DNA of 22,280 bases from Actinomycetes bacterium (GTDB lineage: Bacteria; Actinomycetota; Acidimicrobiia; Acidimicrobiales; Palsa-688). The position numbers and the translations under genes are program-made. The stretch spans positions 1-22,280 of the forward strand of contig JAKAXN010000028.1 of NCBI GenBank assembly GCA_021816565.1, read 5' to 3'. The notes under the pieces are model-generated. The model was given only the letters and a program-made list of their open reading frames with translations. It made no database searches and had not been told where the DNA came from. Below are positions 1 through 7,314 of the stretch, piece by piece. How positions within the stretch are numbered: the first letter of the stretch is position 1; the number at the start of each line of letters is the position of its first letter.

Positions 1-386
1 CCCAGGGCGGCGAAGTGCTCCTCGGCCCGGGAGAAGCGGGCGATGGCCCGCTCGGTGGGGTCGTCCTCCATGGCCCGGCGCAGCCGCTCCAGCCGTTCCG
101 CGGCCTCGTCGAGGCCCCGCCCGGACATGACATGGTTGAGGCCGGTCACGTCGGTGACCTGGCGCAGGGCCCGGGGGTCCTGGGTGAGGAAGCCGAGCCG
201 TCCGTGCACCGCCACCCGGCCCCCGGCCGGCTCAGCCGACTTGGCCAGCACCTTGAGCAGGCTGGTCTTGCCGGCGCCGTTGCGGCCCACCAGACCCACC
301 TTGTCGCCGGGACGGACCATGAACGTGGCCGACTCGAGGGTTATCCGCCCGCCGACCTCCACCTGCAGATCCCGGGCCTCGAGCAT
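1..386 (-). CDS. ABC-F family ATP-binding protein, N-terminal part (cut by left edge)
   Basis: The frame opens with ATG at 386 (MLEARDLQVEVGGRITLES) and runs off the left edge after about 128 codons. A Walker A motif GRNGAGKTS lies at residues 34-42 and a Q-loop-like LTQDP follows near residue 89, as in the first nucleotide-binding domain of an ABC-F protein. ABC-F proteins are soluble tandem ATPases that act on the ribosome (translation factors, antibiotic protection). There is no membrane segment in the visible part, and the linker after the Q-loop is rich in Glu and Arg. A GGAAGG stretch abuts the ATG, too close for a normal ribosome binding site, so the start may be leaderless or translated after the gene upstream. 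It lies 58 nt after the acetoacetyl-CoA synthetase stop and could share its transcript. The ABC-F subtype cannot be told without the second domain. Confidence 0.85.
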   Translation of the reverse strand, partial: MLEARDLQVEVGGRITLESATFMVRPGDKVGLVGRNGAGKTSLLKVLAKSAEPAGGRVAVHGRLGFLTQDPRALRQVTDVTGLNHVMSGRGLDEAAERLERLRRAMEDDPTERAIARFSRAEEHFAAL

Positions 387-444
387 CCTTCCATGATGGC
401 GGACCGGGGCGGCGAGCCGGTAACGCGTTTCCGGCGCCGGCCGG

Positions 445-2439
445 TCAGCCCTCCGGCTCGGGCCGGGCCAGCGCCACGAAGGGGTCCAGGCTGGACGGGT
501 CAGCCACCGAGGCCACGGCCACCGCCTGCTCCAGCGGCACCCCGGCCAGGATGCGCTTGACCGGCACCTCCAGCTTCTTGCCCGACAGCGTGCGGGGGAT
601 GGAGGCCACCACGTGGATCTCGTCGGGGACGTGGCGCGGTGAGAGCTCCCGGCGCAGCGTGGACCGCAGCAGCTCGACCAGGGCGGGAGCCTCGGAGGGC
701 TCACCGGCGGGCACCACGAACAGGAGCAGCCGGCCCGGGCCGCCCTCCGCGTCCTCGAGGTGCACGGCCAGGCTGTCGGCCACCTCGTCGAGACCCTCGA
801 CCACCGAGTAGAACTCGGCGGTGCCCATGCGCACCCCGCCCCGGTTGAGGGTGCCGTCGGAGCGGCCGGTGATGACCACCGTACCCCGCTCGGTGAGCGT
901 GGCCCGGTCCCCGTGGGCCCACACCCCGGGAAATCGCTCGAAGTAGGTGGCCCGGTAGCGCTCCCCGGAGGAGTCGCCCAGGATCCCCACCGGCATGGAC
1001 GGCAGAGCCCGGGTGAGCACCAGCTCCCCCTCCCGGCCCAGCACCGGCCGGCCGTCGTCGTCGAACACCTCCACCGCGGCGCCCAGGCACCGGCAGGAGA
1101 TCTCCCCCGCCCACACCGGGTGCAGCGGGCTGGCCCCCACGAAGCCGGTGCACACGTCGGTGCCGCCGCTGAACGACGCCAGGAGCACGTCGGGGGCCAC
1201 CGAGGAGTACACCCACTCGGCGGCGGCCGCCGGCAGGGGCGAGCCGGTCGAGCCGAGCACCTCGAGGCGCGACAGGTCGTGCTCGGCGCCGGGCCGGTCG
1301 CCGGCCTTCAGGCCGGCCACGAGGAAACCGGCCCCCACCCCGCCGCAGGTGGTGCCGGTGGAGGCCATCAGCTCCCACAGCCGCCCGGCCGGGTCTCCGT
1401 CGTAGAGGACCACGGTCGAGCCGACCAGCAGGCCCGACACGCAGAAGTTCCACATCATCCACCCGGTGGTGGTGAACCAGAAGAAGGTCGACTCCGGCCC
1501 CAGGTCGAAGTGCAGGGCCAGGGCCTTGGTGTGCTCGAGAGCCATGCCGCCATGTCCGTGCACGATGGCCTTGGGCTTACCGGTGGTGCCGGAGGAGAAC
1601 AGGATGTACAGCGGGTGGTCGAACGGTACCGGCTCGAACACCGGACCCTCCGGGTGACCGCTCGGGGCGGTGAACGCCGACCACGGCTCCCAGCCGTCGG
1701 GCGCACCCGCCGAGGGGTCCAGGTAGGGGAGCCACACCGCCTGCTCGAGCGTGGGCAGGCCGTCCCGGATGGCGCCGGCCTCCTCGAGGCGGGATATGGA
1801 CCGGGACCCGTAGCGGTAGCCGTCCACCACCACCAGCACCTTCGGCTCAGCCTGGGCCAGGCGGTCCAGGCTGCCGCTCACCCCCATCTCCGGGGCGCAG
1901 CAGGTCCACACCGCCCCCAGGCTGGCCGCGGCCAGCATGACGGCCAGGGTCTCGGGGATGTTGGGCAGGTACCCGGCCACCCGGTCGCCCCGGCCCACCC
2001 CGGCCCGGACCAGGCCGGCCCGGACCCGACCCACCAGGTCCCGCAGATCGGCCCAGGTCAGGTCCCGGTCCGGTCGGGTCTGGGACCGGGCCAGCACCGC
2101 CGGCTGTTCGGCCCTCTCCGGCGGGAAGTCGAGCGCCATCTGCGCGTAGTTGAGGGTGGCGCCGGGGAACCACCGGACGCCGGTGACCGACGCCGGGTCC
2201 TCGACCACCGGCGCGGTGGCCCGGTCGTGCCACGGGACGGAGAACTCGTCGGCCACCCGCTCCCAGAACGCCCCGGCCGTTGCGGCATCCACCGACCAGG
2301 CCCAGGCCTCGTCGTAGGGGTCGGGGCCGTCGGGGTCGGGGGGGCCGAAGCCGGCGCCGGCCAGGAACCGGGCCAGGCGGGAGCGCTCCCGGCGCGACGG
2401 TGTGGGTTGCCAGAGCGGCTGCGACGCCATGGCGTTCAT
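445..2439 (-). CDS. aacS: Acetoacetyl-CoA synthetase (acetoacetate-CoA ligase)
   Basis: A 664-residue protein of the ANL adenylating superfamily that activates acetoacetate with ATP and CoA (EC 6.2.1.16) in the cytosol. Length and motif order fit the family: N-terminal cap with WFPGATLNYAQ (90-100), P-loop-like YILFSSGTTGKPKAIVHG (278-295), GWMMWNFCVSGLLVGSTV (326-343), SGGTDVCTGFVG (424-435), the hinge motif GRSDGTLNRGGVRMG (525-539) and C-terminal SGKKLEVPVK (619-628), whose first Lys (621) is the expected catalytic lysine. The WTCCAPEMG and WNFCVSG signatures favour acetoacetyl-CoA over acetyl-CoA synthetase. The start is ATG 2439 because it overlaps the larC stop as ATGA; a second in-frame ATG lies at 2430. 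Translation is probably coupled to larC. Substrate is inferred from family resemblance; another short 3-oxoacid is possible. Confidence 0.93.
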   Translation of the reverse strand: MNAMASQPLWQPTPSRRERSRLARFLAGAGFGPPDPDGPDPYDEAWAWSVDAATAGAFWERVADEFSVPWHDRATAPVVEDPASVTGVRWFPGATLNYAQMALDFPPERAEQPAVLARSQTRPDRDLTWADLRDLVGRVRAGLVRAGVGRGDRVAGYLPNIPETLAVMLAAASLGAVWTCCAPEMGVSGSLDRLAQAEPKVLVVVDGYRYGSRSISRLEEAGAIRDGLPTLEQAVWLPYLDPSAGAPDGWEPWSAFTAPSGHPEGPVFEPVPFDHPLYILFSSGTTGKPKAIVHGHGGMALEHTKALALHFDLGPESTFFWFTTTGWMMWNFCVSGLLVGSTVVLYDGDPAGRLWELMASTGTTCGGVGAGFLVAGLKAGDRPGAEHDLSRLEVLGSTGSPLPAAAAEWVYSSVAPDVLLASFSGGTDVCTGFVGASPLHPVWAGEISCRCLGAAVEVFDDDGRPVLGREGELVLTRALPSMPVGILGDSSGERYRATYFERFPGVWAHGDRATLTERGTVVITGRSDGTLNRGGVRMGTAEFYSVVEGLDEVADSLAVHLEDAEGGPGRLLLFVVPAGEPSEAPALVELLRSTLRRELSPRHVPDEIHVVASIPRTLSGKKLEVPVKRILAGVPLEQAVAVASVADPSSLDPFVALARPEPEG

Positions 2440-3632
2440 CCTGGCGCAGGCGGCTCCGGCGCGCCGAAGAGACGGTGCGCCGCCTCTTCGGCCCGGCGGG
2501 CCACCTCCCGGACCGGCACGCCGATCAGGCGGGCCACCCGGGCCGCGTCGTCGTGCTCGGCCTTGATCCGGCGGGGGCCGCGCTTCACCCGCACCGGGTG
2601 GCCCTCGACCTCGACCGAGGCGAAGTCCCGGTCGGCGACCCAGCGTTGCCAGGTGGTCGAGCGAATCCCGAGGGTGCCGGTCTCGTCGGCCAGGATCCGC
2701 CGGAGCGGGGCGGACGCGGCCGGCGGGCACAGCACCGACACAACGTGGGCCGGCCGACCCTTCTTGCCCGTGACCGGCGTGACCCAGGCGTCGAGGGCCC
2801 CGGCGGCCATGAGGGCCGCCACGGTGGAACCGAGGATCTCGCCGGTCACGTCGTCGACGTTGGCCTCGAGCACCACCACCGGCTGACCCTCGGACTCGGG
2901 CCGCTCGGCCGGCGTGCCCAGGACCACCTGCACCGTGTTGGGCATCCCGTCGATCTCCCGGGAGCCGGCGCCGAAGCCGACGCCGGTGACGGTCATGGCC
3001 GGCATCGGTCCCCACCCCGACGACAGGGCGGACAGCAGGGCCGCCCCGGTCGGGGTGGTCAGCTCCATCGGTATGGCTGTGCCGTAGGTCGGCGCCCCGG
3101 CCGCGGCCAGCAGCGACACCACCGCCGGGGCCGGCACCGGCAGGGCGCCGTGGGCCGAGGAGACCATGCCGGTCCCCTGGGCCACCGCGGAGGAGCGGAT
3201 CTCGTCCACCCCGAGCAGTTCGAGGGCCACGCAGGTGCCGACGATGTCGATGATGGCGTCGGCCGAGCCGACCTCGTGGAAGTGCACCTGGGCGACCGGG
3301 CGGCGGTGCAGCTGGGCCTCGGCCACGGCCAGCTTCTCGAAGGCGGCCAGGGAGCGGCTGCGGGCCCGGTCCGGCAGCCGGGCCTCGGTGATCAGCCCGA
3401 CGATGTGGCTGTAGGTGCGCACCACCGAGTGCTCGCGCACCTTGACCCGGACGTGGGTGGCGGCCAGCCCGCCGCGCAGGACCGGCTCGGTCTCGAGGGT
3501 CCAGCCGCCGAACGGCAGCGACACCAGCTCCCGCTCGATCTGCTCGATGTCGGCGCCGGCGTCGATCAGCGATCCGAGAGCCATGTTGCCGGCGATGCCG
3601 GCGAAGCAGTGCCACCAGGCGACGGTCGTCAC
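2436..3632 (-). CDS. larC: LarC, nickel insertion protein of nickel-pincer cofactor synthesis
   Basis: A 398-residue LarC. In the known pathway LarC uses CTP to insert nickel into pyridinium-3,5-bisthiocarboxylic acid mononucleotide (EC 4.99.1.12), finishing the cofactor of lactate racemase and related LarA enzymes. Visible family motifs are CFAGIAGNMALGSLIDAG near the N terminus, HFHEVGSADAIIDIVG, HGALPVPAPAV, ELTTPTGAALLSAL, GAGSREIDGMPNTVQVVLG, LEANVDDVTGEILG and GKKGRPAHVVSVLC. The start is GTG at 3632, overlapping the larB stop as GTGA; longer readings upstream run through larB in another frame and are not real. The 3' end overlaps the acetoacetyl-CoA synthetase start. The gene is one uninterrupted frame, unlike the Lactiplantibacillus gene, which needs a programmed frameshift to join two parts. 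Confidence 0.95.
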   Translation of the reverse strand: MTTVAWWHCFAGIAGNMALGSLIDAGADIEQIERELVSLPFGGWTLETEPVLRGGLAATHVRVKVREHSVVRTYSHIVGLITEARLPDRARSRSLAAFEKLAVAEAQLHRRPVAQVHFHEVGSADAIIDIVGTCVALELLGVDEIRSSAVAQGTGMVSSAHGALPVPAPAVVSLLAAAGAPTYGTAIPMELTTPTGAALLSALSSGWGPMPAMTVTGVGFGAGSREIDGMPNTVQVVLGTPAERPESEGQPVVVLEANVDDVTGEILGSTVAALMAAGALDAWVTPVTGKKGRPAHVVSVLCPPAASAPLRRILADETGTLGIRSTTWQRWVADRDFASVEVEGHPVRVKRGPRRIKAEHDDAARVARLIGVPVREVARRAEEAAHRLFGAPEPPAPG

Positions 3633-4375
3633 CGGGGCAGGCCCAGGAGGCGGTGAACGGCGAAGGCGGCGCCGAAGCCGTTGTCGATGCCCACGACCAC
3701 CAGGCCGGAGGCGCACGAGGAGAGCATGCCCAGCAGAGCCGTCACACCGGACAAAGATGCGCCGTATCCGACACTCGTCGGTACGGCCACCACCGGAGCC
3801 GCCGTCAGGCCGCCGATCACCGACGCCAGGGCGCCCTCCATGCCGGCCACCACCACCACCGCCCGCGCCCGCTGGATCTCCTCCACCCGGGCCAGGAGCC
3901 GGTGGATGCCGGCCACGCCGACGTCGGCGATCAGCCGGGACGGGATGCCGAACGCCCGGAGGGTGGCCTCGCACTCGTAGGCCACGGCCAGGTCGGCGGT
4001 GCCGGCGGTGACCACCAGGATCGGCTCCAGGTCCCGCTCGGGGGCCGGCCGCCACACCACCGTGGATCCCCACACCTGACCTCCCGGCCAGGCCCCGGTC
4101 ACGGCGTCGACCTGCTCCTCGGTGGCCCGGCTCAGCAGCACCGGGCCCTCACCCGACGAGAGCAGCTCGCCGACGATGCCGACGCAGTGCCCGGCACTTT
4201 TCCCCGGACCGTAGACCGCCTCGGGGAGGCCCTGGCGAAGCTCGCGGTGCGAGTCGATGGTGGCGTAGCCCATGTCGGTGAACGGCAGCGCCCGCAGCCG
4301 GCGCACCACCTCGTCGGCGTCGAGCTCGCCGGCGGTGAGAGAGTCCAGCAGTTTCCGAACGGCGGCCGCATCCAT
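3629..4375 (-). CDS. larB: LarB, pyridinium-3,5-biscarboxylic acid mononucleotide synthase
   Basis: A 248-residue LarB, which carboxylates and hydrolyses nicotinic acid adenine dinucleotide in the first step of nickel-pincer nucleotide synthesis (EC 2.5.1.143). The N-terminal part carries YGPGKSAGHCVGIVGELL; the C-terminal half is the PurE-like carboxylase domain with VVTAGTADLAVAYECEA, DVGVAGIHRLLARVEEI, VVAGMEGALASVIGGL, PVVAVPTSVGYGAS and MLSSCASGLVVVGIDNGFGAA. The Cys of MLSSCASG matches the catalytic cysteine position known for the family. ATG at 4375 is chosen because an AGGA motif lies about 10 nt upstream and the length matches the family. It is the first gene of larB-larC-aacS; no larE or larA is in view, so the sulfur-transfer enzyme and the enzyme that uses the cofactor must lie elsewhere. 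Confidence 0.95.
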   Translation of the reverse strand: MDAAAVRKLLDSLTAGELDADEVVRRLRALPFTDMGYATIDSHRELRQGLPEAVYGPGKSAGHCVGIVGELLSSGEGPVLLSRATEEQVDAVTGAWPGGQVWGSTVVWRPAPERDLEPILVVTAGTADLAVAYECEATLRAFGIPSRLIADVGVAGIHRLLARVEEIQRARAVVVVAGMEGALASVIGGLTAAPVVAVPTSVGYGASLSGVTALLGMLSSCASGLVVVGIDNGFGAAFAVHRLLGLPR

Positions 4376-4383
4376 AACCCATC

Positions 4384-4414
4384 TATCCTGCCCGCCCATG
4401 ACCGGTGTTGTCTC
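4384..4414. promoter_or_regulatory. Overlapping divergent -10 elements between larB and pheA
   Basis: Only 22 bp separate the larB and pheA start codons. On the plus strand TATCCT (4384-4389) fits the actinobacterial -10 (TANNNT) and ends 8 nt before the pheA ATG, which would give a leaderless pheA mRNA. On the minus strand CAGGAT (4390-4385) with GAGACA (4414-4409) 18 bp upstream is a plausible larB promoter, giving a leader of a few nt. The two -10 boxes share five positions, so both promoters could not be occupied at once. Motif inspection only. Confidence 0.5.
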
Positions 4415-5360
4415 CCCGCAAGCCACGATCGGCTTCTTGGGACCGCGCGGCACCTTCACCGAGCACGCCCTGCGCAGCGACCCGGGGCTGTCCGGTGCCC
4501 GCCTGCAGCCGATGCCGTCGTTCGTGCACGTCCTGGGCGGGGTGGCCGACGGCACGGTCGACTACGGCTTCGTGGCCATCGAGAACTCCATCGAGGGCAC
4601 CGTCTCGATCACCATGGACCAGCTGGTGCACGACCGCGAGCTGATCATCGTGGGCGAGGTGGTCATGCCGGTGACCCAGAACCTCCTGGCCCGTCCGGGG
4701 GTGAGCCTGGCGGACGTGACGAGGGTGGTCTCGTTCCCCCACGCCACCGGCCAGTGCCGGGGCTGGCTCACCGCCAACCTGCCGGGCGCCGAGGAGGTCG
4801 CCGCCACCTCCACCGCCGAGGCGGTCCGTCAGGTGGGGGAAGGATCGGCCGGCCCTGTTGACACCACCGCTGCCATAGGAACCTCGCTGGCGGCCTCGCT
4901 CTACGGGCTGGAGGTGCTGGCCGCCGAGATCGAGGACCACCCGGACAACTCCACCCGCTTCGTCCTCGTCTCCCGTCCCGAACGGGGCATCCCGGCCCCC
5001 ACCGGCCACGACAAGACCAGCGTGGTGTGCTTCCAGTCCGCCGACCGGCCAGGGTCGTTGCACGGCATCCTGGGGCAGTTCTCGGCCCGGGACCTCAACC
5101 TGGTGAAGCTGGAATCCCGGCCAACCAAACGGCAACTCGGCGACTACTGCTTCATCATCGACTTCGAGGGCCACGTGGCCGACGAGGTCGTGGCCGACTG
5201 CCTGCGCGACCTGCACACCGGGCTGCGCTCGCTCAAGTTCCTCGGCTCCTACCCGGCCGCCGGGGCGCACGGGGCGGACGTGCGCGAGCGGGCCGGGCAG
5301 GCCTGGGCCGCGGCCGACCGCTGGATAGACGAGATCCGTTCACGAATAAAGGGAAACTGA
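4398..5360 (+). CDS. pheA: Prephenate dehydratase with C-terminal ACT domain
   Basis: A 320-residue prephenate dehydratase (EC 4.2.1.51), converting prephenate to phenylpyruvate in phenylalanine synthesis. The catalytic domain (about 10-190) shows GFLGPRGTFTEHAL, DYGFVAIENSIEGTVSITMD, SFPHATGQCRGWL and DHPDNSTRFVLV; the TRF triplet at 186-188 is the known catalytic signature. The ACT regulatory domain (about 206-282) shows DRPGSLHGILGQF and LESRP (238-242), the positions that bind phenylalanine in feedback-inhibited relatives. There is no chorismate mutase domain, so it is the monofunctional actinobacterial type. ATG 4398 is chosen because a -10 box sits 8 nt before it and homology begins at once; an upstream in-frame extension to 4272 would lie antisense to larB. 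A nitroreductase follows after 1 nt. Confidence 0.96.
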   Translation: MTGVVSPQATIGFLGPRGTFTEHALRSDPGLSGARLQPMPSFVHVLGGVADGTVDYGFVAIENSIEGTVSITMDQLVHDRELIIVGEVVMPVTQNLLARPGVSLADVTRVVSFPHATGQCRGWLTANLPGAEEVAATSTAEAVRQVGEGSAGPVDTTAAIGTSLAASLYGLEVLAAEIEDHPDNSTRFVLVSRPERGIPAPTGHDKTSVVCFQSADRPGSLHGILGQFSARDLNLVKLESRPTKRQLGDYCFIIDFEGHVADEVVADCLRDLHTGLRSLKFLGSYPAAGAHGADVRERAGQAWAAADRWIDEIRSRIKGN

Positions 5361-5361
5361 C

Positions 5362-6006
5362 ATGACCGAGTTCGACCTGTCCGTCACCGACAAGCTGCTG
5401 TCGACCACCCGGTCGGTGCGCAAGCGACTGGATGTCAGCCGGCCGGTGCCCGCCGAGGTGGTCTTCGACTGCCTGAGGTTGGCGGTGCAGGCGCCCACCG
5501 GGAGCAACCAGCAGGGATGGCGCTGGATGGTTGTCACCGACGCTGACAAGAGACGGGCGCTGGCGGACATGTACAACGAGGGCGGCCGGGGCTACCTCCA
5601 ATCGGCGGCCGGCCGGGAGATGGACGAGCAGACCAGGAAGGTCTACGAGAGCGCCCTGTTCCTCACCGACATCCTGGCCGACGTACCGGTGCACGTGATC
5701 CCCTGCATCGAGGGCCGGGTGGACAACATGCCCAACATCGGGGCCGCCTCCATGTACGGCTCGATCATCCCCGCCGCGTGGAGCTTCATGCTGGCCCTGC
5801 GATCGCGGGGCCTCGGGGCGGCGTGGACCACGCTGCACCTGTTCAAGGAGAAAGAGGCGGCCGAGCTGCTCGGCATCCCCTACGACTCGGTCACGCAGAT
5901 CGCGCTGCTGCCGGTGGCCTACACCGTCGGCACGGACTTCAAGCCGGCCAAGCGGCCTCCAGTGGAGGGCATCACCTACTGGGATTCGTGGGGCACCACC
6001 CGGTAG
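5362..6006 (+). CDS. Nitroreductase family FMN-dependent oxidoreductase
   Basis: A 214-residue protein of the nitroreductase-like FMN superfamily. The N-terminal TTRSVRKRLD matches the family's FMN-phosphate-binding Arg/Ser region, and QAPTGSNQQGWRWMVV (43-58) is the conserved APSxxNxQPW-type segment. Near the C terminus LRSRGLGAAWTTLHL and LGIPYDSVTQIALLPVAY match the second flavin contact region and the dimer-forming part. Such proteins use NAD(P)H to reduce nitro compounds, quinones or enones; the substrate cannot be told. The ATG at 5362 is 1 nt after the pheA stop and has AAAGGGAAA at 5348-5356 as ribosome binding site, so the pair is probably one operon. The functional link with phenylalanine synthesis is unclear. 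Confidence 0.9.
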   Translation: MTEFDLSVTDKLLSTTRSVRKRLDVSRPVPAEVVFDCLRLAVQAPTGSNQQGWRWMVVTDADKRRALADMYNEGGRGYLQSAAGREMDEQTRKVYESALFLTDILADVPVHVIPCIEGRVDNMPNIGAASMYGSIIPAAWSFMLALRSRGLGAAWTTLHLFKEKEAAELLGIPYDSVTQIALLPVAYTVGTDFKPAKRPPVEGITYWDSWGTTR

Positions 6007-6028
6007 AGGCCCGGCTTTCCCGATCCCA

Positions 6029-6054
6029 CTTATAGGGACCTAGGTCCCTATAAG
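6029..6054. promoter_or_regulatory. Perfect 26-bp palindrome with DosR-like core
   Basis: The arms CTTATAGGGACC (6029-6040) and GGTCCCTATAAG (6043-6054) are exact inverted copies around TA. The core GGGACCTAGGTCCC has the GGGAC-N4-GTCCC layout of the published DosR/DevR box. The centre lies 43-44 bp before the ATG at 6085, which is also the likely transcription start, a typical place for an activator that replaces the -35 box. No T-tract follows on the plus strand, so an operator is favoured over a terminator. The regulator that binds it is not identified. Confidence 0.7.
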
Positions 6055-6072
6055 GGCAGACGGCCCGCACCG

Positions 6073-6078
6073 TACCTT
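6073..6078 (+). promoter_or_regulatory. Probable -10 box (TACCTT) for the EAL response regulator operon
   Basis: TACCTT matches TANNNT and ends 6 nt before the ATG at 6085, the spacing of leaderless actinobacterial transcripts. There is no TTGACA-like -35 at 16-18 bp upstream; instead the right arm of the palindrome covers that area, which suggests activator dependence. No ribosome binding site precedes the ATG, consistent with a leaderless mRNA. Confidence 0.5.
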
Positions 6079-6084
6079 GGCCGC

Positions 6085-7314
6085 ATGAATGGTCGGGGTG
6101 GAGCATCGGGAGGAATCGACACGGGAAGCGTTCCGGGGGTGCGCCTCATCCGGGTGCTCATCGCCGACGATGACGCGGCCGTCCGCCGCACCCTGGCCCG
6201 AATCGTGGGCCGCAGCGACGGGCTGGTCCTGGCCGGTGCGGCGGCCACCGGAGCCGAGGCCGTCAGGCTGGGGCTCGAGCTGCAGCCGGACGTGGCGCTC
6301 ATCGACGTGTCGATGCCCGGCGGCGACGGGATCCACGTGACCGAGGCCCTGCGGACCGGGTCCCCGGCCACCCGGGTCGTGGCCCTGTCCGGGTCGGCCG
6401 AGCGGGGCGAGGTGCTCGGCATGCTGGCCGCCGGGGCGTCGGGCTACCTCCTGAAGGGCGCCTCCACCGACGTGGCCGCCGCCCTGCGGGCCGCCAGCCG
6501 GGGCGAGGGGGTGCTGGCCGGGGAGATCGCCTCCGAGGTGATCGGCGAGCTGAGCAACCGGCTCAGCCGCCAGCGCCTCGACGACAACGAGCGGCACCTG
6601 AAGGCGGCCCGCATCAGGGACGCCCTCGACGGGGGCCTGCACATGGCCTTCCAGCCGGTGCTCTCGCTCGACACCGGCCAGGTGGTCGGCCACGAAGCCC
6701 TGGCCCGGTTCCGGGTCGGCCCGACCCGGCCTCCCGACCAGTGGTTCGCCGAGGCCTGGTCGGCCGGCCTGGGCTACGAGCTGGAGGTGGCGGCGTTCCG
6801 CCGAGCGGTGGCCACCGCCTTCCTGAGCCCGGGCGGGCGGATGGTGGGGGTCAACCTGTCACCGGCGGTGATCGCCGACCCCCGCTTCGCCGCCGAGTTC
6901 GACAGCTGCCCGATCGCCGACCGGCTGGTGCTGGAGGTGACCGAGCACGCGGTGGTCGACGACTACGGGCCGCTCTGCCGGGCGCTGGACCGGTTCCGGG
7001 CGGCCGGGGCCCGGGTGGCCGTCGATGACGCCGGGGCCGGCTACGCCAGCCTGCGCCACGTGCTGATCCTGCGCCCGGACCTGGTCAAGCTGGACCGCAG
7101 CCTGGTCACGGGCATCCACGACGACCAGGCCAAGCGGGCGGTGGCCGTCGGGATCATCTCCTCGGCACGGGAGCTCGGCGCCGACGTCATCGCCGAGGGG
7201 ATCGAGGTGGAGGCGGAGCTGCGCTGCGTCGCCGACCTCGGCGCCCGGCTGGGCCAGGGATACTTCCTGGGCCGGCCCAGCCCCCTCGGCCCGGCGCTGT
7301 TCCCGACCGGATGA
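6085..7314 (+). CDS. Response regulator with EAL c-di-GMP phosphodiesterase domain
   Basis: A 409-residue two-domain regulator. Residues 22-145 form a receiver domain with acidic pair D28/D29, phospho-acceptor D74 (LIDVSMPGGDG), switch S102 and K124 (YLLKGAS). Residues about 175-405 form an EAL domain that would hydrolyse c-di-GMP to pGpG (EC 3.1.4.52). Its expected catalytic residues are visible: HEALARF (E204), GVNLSP (N257), VLEVTEH (E284/E287), AVDDAGAGYASL (D314/D315), DLVKLD (K335), VIAEGIE (E371) and LGQGYFLGRP (Q391), so it is probably active. There is no DNA-binding domain, so phosphorylation should act on c-di-GMP turnover directly. The stop overlaps the start of the histidine kinase gene as ATGA, which makes the kinase the likely partner. 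A DosR-like palindrome and a leaderless promoter precede it. Confidence 0.94.
   Translation: MNGRGGASGGIDTGSVPGVRLIRVLIADDDAAVRRTLARIVGRSDGLVLAGAAATGAEAVRLGLELQPDVALIDVSMPGGDGIHVTEALRTGSPATRVVALSGSAERGEVLGMLAAGASGYLLKGASTDVAAALRAASRGEGVLAGEIASEVIGELSNRLSRQRLDDNERHLKAARIRDALDGGLHMAFQPVLSLDTGQVVGHEALARFRVGPTRPPDQWFAEAWSAGLGYELEVAAFRRAVATAFLSPGGRMVGVNLSPAVIADPRFAAEFDSCPIADRLVLEVTEHAVVDDYGPLCRALDRFRAAGARVAVDDAGAGYASLRHVLILRPDLVKLDRSLVTGIHDDQAKRAVAVGIISSARELGADVIAEGIEVEAELRCVADLGARLGQGYFLGRPSPLGPALFPTG

Noticed and set aside
760..2886. 708-codon plus-strand frame opposite aacS and larC
   Set aside because: High-GC shadow of real genes on the other strand: Gly/His/Pro/Arg-rich, no motifs, while the minus strand shows complete AacS and LarC motifs.
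445..3615. Very long frame suggesting an N-terminal fusion to acetoacetyl-CoA synthetase
   Set aside because: The extra part is larC read in the wrong frame; the ATGA overlap at 2439 marks the true start.
3653..4861. 402-codon plus-strand frame across larB and pheA
   Set aside because: Antisense to LarB and out of frame with PheA; no family resemblance.
6029..6054. The 26-bp palindrome as a rho-independent terminator of the nitroreductase gene
   Set aside because: It could fold with a CTAG loop, but no T-tract follows on the plus strand, and its distance from the next start fits an activator site better.
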